Assembly (NCBI RefSeq): GCF_000526215.1
Contig: NZ_JAFQ01000004.1
Coordinates: forward strand, 8,122,001-8,186,000
Direction: 5' to 3'
Origin: Nocardia sp. BMG51109
Lineage (GTDB): Bacteria; Actinomycetota; Actinomycetes; Mycobacteriales; Mycobacteriaceae
DNA length: 64,000 bases
The translations under genes and the position numbers were made by a program. Shown here in pieces: positions 8,558 to 16,515 of the stretch. The notes beneath the pieces are model-generated. The model saw nothing but the letters and a program-made list of their open reading frames with translations, was not told where the DNA came from and did no database searches. Every line of letters begins with the position of its first letter. The stretch's first letter is position 1.

Positions 8558-8713
8558 ATCATCACAGCGCCAGCAGTCCTCATCCTGGCCGCCATCGCGC
8601 TGATCGCAGCGTTCCCTCTGGTGCTGCGCTCGGTCAGATCCGGCTCCGTCCGCATCGATGTCGAGCCCCGCGACACCGTCCCGAAACCCGGCGACGACGC
8701 ATCCGAGCAATAA
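8558..8713 (+). CDS. Possible 51-residue membrane peptide with an ATC start codon
   Basis: A strong Shine-Dalgarno GGGGAGG (8547-8553) and a -10-like TACTAT (8518-8523) precede a frame that encodes one N-terminal hydrophobic helix (PAVLILAAIALIAAFPLVL) and then a charged tail ending in DDASEQ. The frame is closed upstream by TAA at 8543 and contains no ATG, GTG or TTG in the right place; translation would have to begin at ATC 8558 or ATC 8561. The amino-acid make-up looks like a real membrane peptide and unlike the shadow frames nearby. Either it uses a very rare start codon, or it is a dead or mis-sequenced gene. Function unknown. Confidence 0.35.
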   Translation: MITAPAVLILAAIALIAAFPLVLRSVRSGSVRIDVEPRDTVPKPGDDASEQ

Positions 8714-8756
8714 GCGGCGGCAGCCGCTGTCGCGTCGGCCGTTCCGGCCGCAGCCC

Positions 8757-11700
8757 TCAGCCCACCTCCGAGTTGTAGATCTTGTCGACCTCGGCGGCGT
8801 ACTGCTTGAGAATGACGCTGCGTTTGAGGGACATCTTGGGAGTGAGTTCGCCGGCCTCGGTGGTCCAGTCGGTGGGGAGGATGCGGAACTTCCGGATCGA
8901 CTCCGCGCGTGAGACTTTCGTGTTGGCCTCGGTGACGGCGGACTCGATCTCGGCGTAGAGCGCGGAGTTGTCGATCAGGTGATCGGCCGAGAGGTCGGCG
9001 GACAGGCCGTTGCGTTCCTTCCAGCCGGTCAGGGTTTCGGCGTCCAGGGTGATGAGGGCGCCGATGAACGGCTTGCCGTCGCCGACGACCATGCACTGAC
9101 TGATCAGCGGGTTCGCCCGGAGGGAGTCCTCCAGGACCATCGGGGAGACGTTCTTGCCGCCCGCGGTGACGATGATTTCCTTCTTGCGGCCGGTGATGGT
9201 GACGTAACCCTGCTCGTCGATGGTGCCGAGGTCGCCGGTGCGGAACCAGCCGTCGGTGAAGCCCTCCTCGTTGGCGGTGGCGTTGTTGCGGTACCCCTCG
9301 AACACGACCGGGCCGCGCACCAGCAGTTCACCGTCGTCGGCCACCCGCACGGTGTGCCCGGGGATCGGGCGGCCGACCGAGCCGATGCGCTGATGCGCGG
9401 CGTTGTTCACCGTGATGGCGGCCGTCGTCTCGGTGAGACCCCAGCCCTCGTAGACCGGGATGCCGGCGCCGCGGAAGAAGTGCCCCAGCCGCTCGCCGAG
9501 CGGTCCGCCCGCGGAAACCGCTGTGCCGCAACGGCCGCCGATCGCCGATCGCAGCCGGGCGTAGACGAGCCGGTCGAAGAGGGCATGCCGCGCCTTCAGG
9601 GCGATCCCGGGGCGGCCGTTGTCGAGCGCCTTACTGTAGGCGATGGCGGTCGCGGCGGCGGCGTCGAAGATGCGGCCCTTGCCGCCGTCGTGGGCGCGCT
9701 GCCGGGCGCTGTCGTACACCTTCTCGAAGACGCGCGGGACCGCCGTGAGGAAGTCGGGCCGGAACGCGGCGAACTGCTCGACCAGGGTGCTCCAGTCCGC
9801 GGTGTGCGCGACGACGACCTTGCCGTCGAAGGCGACCGACGTGACCAGCTGGGCGAAGATGTGCGCCATCGGCAGGAACACCAGCGTCCGGTTGCCCTCG
9901 AAGAACACTCCCTCGAAGACGGAGTAGAGGATCACCGACTCCGCCTTCAGATTCGCGTGGCTCAGCGGCACGCCCTTCGGCTTCCCCGTGGTGCCCGAGG
10001 TGTAGATCAGCGTCGCCGGCGCGGCCGAATCGACGAGTGCCCGCCGATCGCGCAGCATATCGTCGGAGACACCCGCACCGCGGGCGCGCAACTCGTCGAC
10101 GGCCCCGGACTCCAGTTGCAGGGTCTCCACCAAACCCGGTAGGCCGTCCTCGATTTCGGCGACGAGGGCCCGATGCGCGGGCGTCTCGACCACGAGCAGG
10201 CTGGTGCCGGAATCCTCGAGGATCCACTTCGTCTGCTCGGCGGACGAGCTGTCGTAGATCGCCACCGTACAGCCGCCGACCGCCCAGACGGCGTACTCGA
10301 GCACGGTCCACTCGTAGCGGGTCGACGCCATGATCGCCACCCGGTCGCCGGCCTCCACGCCGGAGGCGATGAGCCCCTTGCCGACCGCCGACACGGTGGC
10401 GGCGAACTCGGCGGCGGTCACGTCGCGCCAGACCGCCCGGCCGGTCGCCACCTGGAAGACGACCCGGCCCGGCTCCTCCTCGCCGTAGGCGAACACGTTG
10501 TCCGCCATGGAGATATCTGCGGGGACGGAATAGTCCGTCGGAACCCCGAACTCGCGCGTCATGACGGCCTGTGCCTCCTGCGTCTCGAAGCTGTAGTCAT
10601 CGATGGGGAAATGCCTGCTGTGCCAGAGGGCTTCGAGGAACGACGACGGCCGGATGTACGGCATATCGCCCTGGGAGTTCACGTAATACGTGCGAAGGCC
10701 CCGATTCTGGACGTTGTAGTAGTGCTTGATCACGCGGCCGCGCCGCCGCACCTGAGCGTGGTATGCGACGTGTGCGGAGCGCCGCACCTCGACGACCCCG
10801 GCACCGCGGACGCGAGCCTCGCGGAGTACCCGAATCACATGGTGCGCAGCGGCTTCCACGAGCGTGTGCCATCCGGTGCCGGTCCACGAGTACGGCCCGG
10901 CGAGCATCCACCGGTTCGGCAGGCCGGGAATCGCCACGCTCTCGTACGCCTGCAATCCCTCGGTGGCGAACAGGTGCGAGAGGTCGAATCCGTCCCGCCC
11001 GACGACGGCGCCGGGACGGTAACTCTCGGGGTCGGAGAACATTTCGTAGCCGGTTGCCAGCACCACCACGTCGTACGGGCGCTCGACACCGTCGACGGTC
11101 CGGATTCCGGCCGGCGTGATGCGGTCGATGCCCTCGGTGATCAGGCCGACGTTGTCGCGGTTGAAGGTCGGCAGATAGGTTCTCGACGCGGTGGGCCGCT
11201 TACCCATCGGGCCGTAGGACGGCACCAGCTTCTCGGCGGTCTCCGGATCGTCGACCACGCTGTGCACGTAATTGCGGTACGCGCGAATGGATCTCGCGTC
11301 GACCACGGCGACGATCGGTTTCGCGAGCGCCAGCGGGGCGCTGCTGAGAAATCGGGTTGCCACCTCGACGCCGGACAGCATAATACCGTGCAGCAGCGCG
11401 GCGAAACCGGGTATTCGCAGCGCCCGCTGAAACCGCGGGGAAAGCTCGATGTCCTTCTTGCGCAGGCACCATGCGGGCGTGCGCTGATAGACGTCGAGAT
11501 GCGCCACCTCGGGGGCAATGGACGGGGTGATCTGCACCGAGCTGGCGCCGGTTCCGATGACCGCCACCCGTTTTCCGGACAAATCGTAGGAATGGTCCCA
11601 CTCCGACGGCCGGAGAATCTTGCCGCCGAATTCCTCCACACCGTCGAGGCCGACCCCGATCTTGGGCCGCAGGAATGCGCCCACGGCACTGATCACGAAC

Positions 11701-12086
11701 CGGGCGGTCAGGGTGCGTCCGTCGGCCGTATGCAGTTTCCAGTGCCCGCCGGCCTCGTCCCAGACCTCCCGGACGATATCGGCATGAAAAATGAAGTGCG
11801 GGTAGAGGTCGTGGGCGCGAGCGACATTCTCGTGATAGGCCTTCACCTCGCCCCCGCGGGCGAACAGATGGGACCAGTCCGCTTTCTTGGCGAAGGAGTA
11901 CTGATACGCCACGGACGGAATATCCACTCCGATACCGGGATACGTGTTGTCGCGCCAGCTACCACCGACGTCACCGGCACGCTCGACGATCGCGAAATCC
12001 GTTATCCCGCTTCGCTTCAGCAGCGCGCCGGCCCCGATACCGCCCGGGCCGGCCCCGATGACCACAATCTCGTGATCAACTCTCAT
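8757..12086 (-). CDS. Fusion of Baeyer-Villiger-type flavin monooxygenase and long-chain acyl-CoA ligase
   Basis: One uninterrupted frame of 1109 residues joins two enzymes. Residues 1-520 are a class B flavoprotein monooxygenase: FAD site VVIGAGPGGIGAG, NADPH site VAVIGTGASS, and the Baeyer-Villiger fingerprint FxGxxxHxxxWD, seen here as FGGKILRPSEWD with Arg159 in place of His. From about residue 520 follows a FadD15-like AMP-forming ligase: IYTSGTTGKPKGVPLSH, YEGWGLTETTAA, WFRTGDLG, GRKKEIIVTAGGKN and the C-terminal lysine in TPKMSLKR. ATG 12086 has GGAGCAGAG upstream; an extension to 12182 lacks support. Expected chemistry is oxidation of a ketone or related carbonyl and ATP/CoA activation of a carboxylate. 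It is divergent from the KSIII-thioesterase pair, so the three may share a substrate. Confidence 0.88.
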   Translation of the reverse strand: MRVDHEIVVIGAGPGGIGAGALLKRSGITDFAIVERAGDVGGSWRDNTYPGIGVDIPSVAYQYSFAKKADWSHLFARGGEVKAYHENVARAHDLYPHFIFHADIVREVWDEAGGHWKLHTADGRTLTARFVISAVGAFLRPKIGVGLDGVEEFGGKILRPSEWDHSYDLSGKRVAVIGTGASSVQITPSIAPEVAHLDVYQRTPAWCLRKKDIELSPRFQRALRIPGFAALLHGIMLSGVEVATRFLSSAPLALAKPIVAVVDARSIRAYRNYVHSVVDDPETAEKLVPSYGPMGKRPTASRTYLPTFNRDNVGLITEGIDRITPAGIRTVDGVERPYDVVVLATGYEMFSDPESYRPGAVVGRDGFDLSHLFATEGLQAYESVAIPGLPNRWMLAGPYSWTGTGWHTLVEAAAHHVIRVLREARVRGAGVVEVRRSAHVAYHAQVRRRGRVIKHYYNVQNRGLRTYYVNSQGDMPYIRPSSFLEALWHSRHFPIDDYSFETQEAQAVMTREFGVPTDYSVPADISMADNVFAYGEEEPGRVVFQVATGRAVWRDVTAAEFAATVSAVGKGLIASGVEAGDRVAIMASTRYEWTVLEYAVWAVGGCTVAIYDSSSAEQTKWILEDSGTSLLVVETPAHRALVAEIEDGLPGLVETLQLESGAVDELRARGAGVSDDMLRDRRALVDSAAPATLIYTSGTTGKPKGVPLSHANLKAESVILYSVFEGVFFEGNRTLVFLPMAHIFAQLVTSVAFDGKVVVAHTADWSTLVEQFAAFRPDFLTAVPRVFEKVYDSARQRAHDGGKGRIFDAAAATAIAYSKALDNGRPGIALKARHALFDRLVYARLRSAIGGRCGTAVSAGGPLGERLGHFFRGAGIPVYEGWGLTETTAAITVNNAAHQRIGSVGRPIPGHTVRVADDGELLVRGPVVFEGYRNNATANEEGFTDGWFRTGDLGTIDEQGYVTITGRKKEIIVTAGGKNVSPMVLEDSLRANPLISQCMVVGDGKPFIGALITLDAETLTGWKERNGLSADLSADHLIDNSALYAEIESAVTEANTKVSRAESIRKFRILPTDWTTEAGELTPKMSLKRSVILKQYAAEVDKIYNSEVG

Positions 12087-12195
12087 CTCTGCTCCGTCCG
12101 AGGTCGCATCACCCGTGCCGATTCGCCGGAAGTTTATCGTTTCGCGGCGCACCCGTCGATGCACTCGATTGCACACGCGCACAGCGCAATCGGAT

Positions 12196-12228
12196 GTGTT
12201 GACAACACCGAAGAAGCCGAAATAGCGT
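12196..12228 (+). promoter_or_regulatory. Promoter of the KSIII-thioesterase operon with embedded palindrome
   Basis: TTGACA (12199-12204) and TAGCGT (12223-12228), 18 bp apart, form a plausible vegetative promoter upstream of ATG 12285. The -35 lies inside a perfect 13-bp palindrome GTGTTG-A-CAACAC (12196-12208), a natural repressor site. No particular regulator can be assigned. Confidence 0.5.
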
Positions 12229-12284
12229 CACGTCATCTGTCGGGCCCGGCCAGGGACCATCGCTGAGCACACTAAGGGGACATC

Positions 12285-13322
12285 ATGCCCGTTGACATCG
12301 CGCCGACACAGACACCCACACTCCCCCACACCGCAATTCTGGGGCTGGGCGTCTACCGTCCCGGCAAGGTGGTGACCAACGACGAGATCGCCGTGCGGCT
12401 GAATTCCAGCGACGAATGGATTCAGCAGCGCTCCGGAATTCGCAGTCGCCGGTATTGCGAGGAGGAGGAGACGCTGTTCGATATCAGCGTGGCGGCCGCG
12501 CAGCAGGCGATGAAATCCGCCGGTGTGGGACCGGAGGATATCGATTGCCTGGTGTTGGCCACGATGACGCACCAGTTCATCACGCCGGCCGCGGCGCCGT
12601 TGATCGCCACCCAGCTGGGCATCGAGAACGCGGCGGCGTTCGATCTCATCAATGCCTGCGCCGGTTTCTGCGCCGGGCTGACCCTGGCGTCCGATATGGT
12701 GCGCGCCGGCACGATGCGAAAGGTTCTGGTCATCGGCGCCGAGAAGTTCGGCGATCTGGTCGACATGGACGACCGGTCGACGGCGTTCCTGTTCGGTGAC
12801 GGCGCGGGCGCGGTCGTGGTCGGGCCGTCCGAGGATGTCGGCATCGGCCCGACCGTCTGGGGTTCGGACGGCACCAACTGGACGATGCTCGGACAGGACA
12901 AGGGCTTCTTCGACTGGGCACGGGAGGTGCAGGAGGTCGGCCGCGAGGCCAAGCGCCCGTACTTCACGATGAACGGCCCGGCCCTGTTCCGGTGGGCGGT
13001 GGGGTCGGTGGAGAAGATCTGCCGGGAGGCCCTGGACCGCGCCAAGGTGCCGATCGAGGACCTCGACGCCCTGATCCTGCACCAGGCCAACGGCCGCATC
13101 ACCGAGGCGGTGGCGCGGATGCTGAACGTACCCGACGACTGCACCGTCGCCAACGACATCGTCGAGCAGGGGAACACCTCGGCGGCCTCGGTTCCGCTGG
13201 CGATGGAGGGCGTGCTGCGCGACGGCACCGCGAAACCCGGCGATGTCGCCCTGCTCATCGGGTTCGGCGCGGGACTCACGTACACCGCGCAGGTGGTCAA
13301 GCTGCCGGGCGTACCGCAGTGA
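12285..13322 (+). CDS. Beta-ketoacyl-ACP synthase III (FabH-like)
   Basis: This 345-residue protein has a complete ketosynthase III active site: Cys in INACAGFCAG near residue 127, His in ILHQANGRI near 267 and Asn in EQGNTSAASVP near 296. The opening AILGLGVYRPGKVVTNDEIA and SSDEWIQQRSGIRSRRY are typical of FabH. The enzyme normally condenses an acyl-CoA with malonyl-ACP; relatives also act as acyltransferases in natural-product pathways. AAGGGG precedes ATG 12285. Its stop overlaps the GTG start of the acyl-ACP thioesterase by four bases (GTGA), which implies translational coupling. The PKS has its own KSQ loading module, so this KSIII is not needed to prime it. It more likely makes a separate short acyl chain. 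This is inference. Confidence 0.9.
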   Translation: MPVDIAPTQTPTLPHTAILGLGVYRPGKVVTNDEIAVRLNSSDEWIQQRSGIRSRRYCEEEETLFDISVAAAQQAMKSAGVGPEDIDCLVLATMTHQFITPAAAPLIATQLGIENAAAFDLINACAGFCAGLTLASDMVRAGTMRKVLVIGAEKFGDLVDMDDRSTAFLFGDGAGAVVVGPSEDVGIGPTVWGSDGTNWTMLGQDKGFFDWAREVQEVGREAKRPYFTMNGPALFRWAVGSVEKICREALDRAKVPIEDLDALILHQANGRITEAVARMLNVPDDCTVANDIVEQGNTSAASVPLAMEGVLRDGTAKPGDVALLIGFGAGLTYTAQVVKLPGVPQ

Positions 13323-14101
13323 GTGGCAATACCGCCGCTCCCGAGGAGCACCTGTCGACCGTCGGGTTCCGGCTCGCGCCGTTTCCCGACGGCGCCGAGG
13401 TGTTCGAGACGAGCTGGCCGGTTCGGTTGGGCGACACCGACTCCGACGGCCGCCTGCGGTTGGACGCGGTGGCGCGGTATCTCCAGGACGCCGCCTACGA
13501 CAATCTGAAGACGGCTCCCGAGGGCCGTCTGCATCAGGCCTGGCTGATCCGGCGCACCGTCATGGATGTGCTGGGCCCCATCGAATTCGGTGAGCAGGTG
13601 CGGTTGCGGCGCTGGGCCGGTGGGCTGTCGGAGCACTGGGTCGACGTGCGGGTGCGGCTCGACGGCGAGAACGGCGGCGTCATCGACACCACGTCCTTCG
13701 GGATCCACATCGACCCCGTGGCGGGGCGGCCTGCCCGGATGACCGACCGCTTCAAGGCGCCGATGCTGGCCCACACCACCGACCATCGGCTGCGGTGGAA
13801 GGCGATGCTGCGCGAGTTCCCCGGCGCCGCGGCGGACGAGACGCATCCGTTTCCGTTGCGGGTCACCGATTTCGATTGGCTGCGCCACGTCAACAACGCG
13901 GTGTACTGGGAGGTGGTCGAGGAGCATCTGCCGTCCTGGGCCGCTGCGGGCCCCTACCGCGGTGTGGTGGAACACGTCGGTGCCGTCACCGCGGGGGACA
14001 AGGTGGAGGTGCGGAGCACGGATGCCGGCTCCGCACGACGGATTCAGGTCGAGGTCGACGGTACGGCGCGGGCGCTGGCCCTGATCGAGCCGATCGGCTG
14101 A
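13319..14101 (+). CDS. Acyl-ACP thioesterase (FatA/FatB-like double hotdog)
   Basis: The protein has 260 residues from a GTG start that overlaps the KSIII stop (GTGA). It matches the acyl-ACP thioesterase family, two hotdog folds in tandem: FETSWPVRLGDTDSDGRL with ARYLQDAAYDNL in the first half, then FPLRVTDFDWLRHVNNAVYWE in the second, where HVNN marks the canonical hotdog helix entrance. It would hydrolyse an acyl-ACP to a free acid. Together with KSIII it could build and release a short or modified fatty acid for the divergent ligase. It could also serve as an editing or release thioesterase for the PKS, which has none of its own, but it is not in the PKS operon. A longer upstream frame exists only as a shadow inside the KSIII gene. 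Confidence 0.85.
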   Translation: MSGNTAAPEEHLSTVGFRLAPFPDGAEVFETSWPVRLGDTDSDGRLRLDAVARYLQDAAYDNLKTAPEGRLHQAWLIRRTVMDVLGPIEFGEQVRLRRWAGGLSEHWVDVRVRLDGENGGVIDTTSFGIHIDPVAGRPARMTDRFKAPMLAHTTDHRLRWKAMLREFPGAAADETHPFPLRVTDFDWLRHVNNAVYWEVVEEHLPSWAAAGPYRGVVEHVGAVTAGDKVEVRSTDAGSARRIQVEVDGTARALALIEPIG

Positions 14102-14139
14102 CCGCTCTCGGGTGCCGGGAAGCCCATCGTGCGCCGAGG

Positions 14140-15456
14140 CTACCGTGTGCCGACGAGTCGGCGGGCTGCCTCGGCACCCGAGCGGAACGCCGCCTCGATC
14201 GGGGCGCCGCGCATGTAGTCTCCCGCGAGTTCCAGTCCGGGTGCGTCGCGCACCTCCGCCCGCACATTCTTCAGGAATTCGCCGTGGTACGGCAGATACG
14301 CGCAGTACGCCGCGTCCCACACCTTGCTCACCGAGCGGACGCGCTCGATCTGCCCGATGCCCAGCAGCCCCTTGACCCGGGCCTCGGCGTCGTCGATCCA
14401 TTCGTCGAGCCGGCCCTCCGACAGCCCGGAGCGAGCCGCCCTGCCGCTGAAGGTGTACCGGGCGATGTGCAGGTCGTCGACCCCGTAGGCGCCGACGTTG
14501 CTGCACGGTCCGTCGTCGAGCAGGATGGCCCGCACATCCGAGGTGAAGAACGGGCGATCGTATTCGACCAGCGCGACGGCCGCGGGGAAGTAGCGGACGT
14601 TCATCAGCAGGTTGCTCAGCTCGGCCATGGTGCCCTTCACGATGTCGGCCGCCGCGTGCGCGGGCGCCGCGAGCACCACGCCGTCGTAGTCGCGTTCACG
14701 CACGGGGCCACCGTTTTCCGATACCTCGAGCCCGCTCACGCGGCCGTCCCGCACGATCAGGCCCTCCACGCTCGAGTTCGCCAGAACCGAAACCCGTTCT
14801 CCCAGTGCGTCGATGACCGGGGCGATGCCGTCGGTCAGCTGATCGTAGGTGTCCATCAGCATGCCGAGATTGGTGCCGAACGTGCCGAGATACACCTCGT
14901 CCGGTTCGGCGCCGTTCATCCGGACGGTCACGGCGCGGAACATGTTGCGCTGGATGGCCGGGCCGAAATGCTCGCTCAGCGGCTTGTGGTCGTTGCGGGC
15001 GCCCAGCTTGGTGAACGTCTCGGAGCCGAGAAACCTGTTCTCCTCCTTGGAGCGCACCCGCAGCGCCAGCGAGGCCGTCTTGCCCAGATCCGAGACGGCC
15101 GCCATCTGGCGCAGCCGCTGCAACCGGCCGAGCACGGTCTGATCGCTGTCGTAGGTCAGCAGCTTGCCGTCGATCACCCGGGAGGTGTTGATGCCGAACG
15201 GTTCCAGCCGCGGGTTCCCGAGATCGGCGAGGAATTCCCGGATCGCGGAATACTTCTTGCCCATGTTCTTGCCGCCCATCATCACCCGGCGGTCGCCGAG
15301 CCGATCGAGCCCCATCCGGCCGCCCAGGAGCTGGTCGCGCTCGATGAGATCCACCCGGCAGCCGGCCTTCTGGAGATGGAAGGCGGCGGCCAGGCCGGCG
15401 ATCCCGGCGCCGACCACGGCGACCTGCTTACCGGCACTGCTGTTCTGCGTGCTCAT
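14140..15456 (-). CDS. FAD-dependent amine-oxidase/protoporphyrinogen-oxidase-like oxidoreductase
   Basis: This 438-residue protein begins, after ten residues, with the FAD-binding VAVVGAGIAGLAAAFHLQKAG and the following acidic strand end DLIERDQLLGGRMG. It ends with LELAGDYMRGAPIEAAFRSGAEAARRL, the C-terminal FAD signature of amine-oxidase/phytoene-desaturase-like enzymes. AAAGGAA lies before ATG 15456. It is the last gene of the minus-strand operon, 53 bp after the AfsA-like gene, so a role late in product formation fits, such as desaturation, aromatisation or oxidation of the released lactone. The substrate cannot be told from sequence; the catalytic middle does not point to a specific known enzyme. 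Confidence 0.75.
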   Translation of the reverse strand: MSTQNSSAGKQVAVVGAGIAGLAAAFHLQKAGCRVDLIERDQLLGGRMGLDRLGDRRVMMGGKNMGKKYSAIREFLADLGNPRLEPFGINTSRVIDGKLLTYDSDQTVLGRLQRLRQMAAVSDLGKTASLALRVRSKEENRFLGSETFTKLGARNDHKPLSEHFGPAIQRNMFRAVTVRMNGAEPDEVYLGTFGTNLGMLMDTYDQLTDGIAPVIDALGERVSVLANSSVEGLIVRDGRVSGLEVSENGGPVRERDYDGVVLAAPAHAAADIVKGTMAELSNLLMNVRYFPAAVALVEYDRPFFTSDVRAILLDDGPCSNVGAYGVDDLHIARYTFSGRAARSGLSEGRLDEWIDDAEARVKGLLGIGQIERVRSVSKVWDAAYCAYLPYHGEFLKNVRAEVRDAPGLELAGDYMRGAPIEAAFRSGAEAARRLVGTR

Positions 15457-15509
15457 GTGTGAAATTCCTTTCGGTTCAGGGTTTTTCGGCCCTGGTACTG
15501 CGGCTGGTA

Positions 15510-16487
15510 CTACGGCGAGTAGGGCGAGACTTCGACGCGGCTCTCGGCGATCCGAGTGCCGAACTGGAACATCTCGATGTCGACGTGCGCGTCGCCGAAA
15601 TCCGGGTCGTGGTCGACGCGGCAGGACAGTTCGACGGCCGCGTCCAATTCGGCGAAACCGCTGAACTTTCCGGTGACCGCGGTCGCCATGGCCACCGGCG
15701 ACTCCAGCGCGCCCGCCTCGCAGGCCACGATGAGCGAAGCCTGCCGGAAGCCCTCGAGCATCAGCGGCCCGGGGACGTGGTCGTATTCGTGATCGAAGAA
15801 CGACGGGTGCCGCCGGTTCACCACCAGCGGCAGCACCTGTCGCGAATCCGCCTCGGCGCGAGGGGAACCCACGACGACGTTGCGCGGGTCGCGCCGTCCG
15901 ACCCGCTGCGGGTCGACCGGCTCGGCGACCGGAGCCGCGTCGGCTTCCCGATCGGCCTGCTGGTGCCGGCGGAACTGCTCGTACGCCTCCGGCGGGAAGG
16001 CGATGCCGCCGCCGCGCACGATCATCGCCAGGGCGTTGCCGACCGTCACGGTCGCGGCGAACGTGTGTTCCACGAAGTACTCTCGGCCCGCCGAGCGGTC
16101 CATGCGCAGCCGCACCACGCCCTCCAGCGGTTCGATGCCCTGCTCCCGGAAGGCGCTCTGATCCTCCACCTCGATCTCCAGCCGCTGCAGGCTGAGCGAC
16201 GTGCCGCGCGGCGCCTGCAGATGGCGGTGGCCGATGACCGTCATGGCCTGGCGAACGGCCTCGACCGCGGCGAACGGGTCGTGATAGTCGGCGAGGCGGT
16301 CGAACCACAGCGAGTGGGCGCGCGGAATCTGCATGGCGGCAAGGAATTCCTCCGTGCCGACCTGTGCGGTGTCGGCCACGAAAACCTCACCCAGGCTGCG
16401 CCGATGGGCCTGCCAGCACGGGACGGTCTGCGCGAAGCTCAGGTCGCCGTGCTGGGCGGCGGGTGCGGTGAGCAGGTCTTCGGTCAT
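15510..16487 (-). CDS. AfsA-type beta-ketoacyl transferase (double hotdog), probable polyketide-releasing butenolide synthase
   Basis: This 325-residue protein has the two AfsA hotdog repeats. The first carries HSLWFDRLADYHDPFAAVEAVRQA, the second HPSFFDHEYDHVPG followed by LMLEGFRQAS; the paired Glu-xx-Arg-Gln motifs are the conserved AfsA residues. AfsA transfers a beta-ketoacyl group from a thioester to dihydroxyacetone phosphate, which then closes to a butenolide. GGAGG precedes ATG 16487. The gene starts 28 bp after the stop of the last PKS module, a thioesterase-less KS-AT-ACP that would leave a beta-ketoacyl-ACP. Release of the polyketide as an acyl-butenolide is therefore my preferred role. 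The alternative is ordinary gamma-butyrolactone signal synthesis, but no adjacent ArpA-type receptor or butenolide reductase is seen. Confidence 0.85.
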   Translation of the reverse strand: MTEDLLTAPAAQHGDLSFAQTVPCWQAHRRSLGEVFVADTAQVGTEEFLAAMQIPRAHSLWFDRLADYHDPFAAVEAVRQAMTVIGHRHLQAPRGTSLSLQRLEIEVEDQSAFREQGIEPLEGVVRLRMDRSAGREYFVEHTFAATVTVGNALAMIVRGGGIAFPPEAYEQFRRHQQADREADAAPVAEPVDPQRVGRRDPRNVVVGSPRAEADSRQVLPLVVNRRHPSFFDHEYDHVPGPLMLEGFRQASLIVACEAGALESPVAMATAVTGKFSGFAELDAAVELSCRVDHDPDFGDAHVDIEMFQFGTRIAESRVEVSPYSP

Positions 16488-16515
16488 CTCATCCTCCGAG
16501 GGGTGTTCGGCTCCA

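Noticed and set aside
12285..13322. KSIII as the PKS starter-loading enzyme
   Set aside because: The first PKS protein has a KSQ-AT loading module that makes its own propionyl starter.
13319..14101. Acyl-ACP thioesterase as the missing PKS release enzyme
   Set aside because: Not excluded, but it is on the opposite strand, coupled to KSIII and of the fatty acyl-ACP type, whereas the AfsA-like gene directly follows the last module and matches its predicted beta-keto product.
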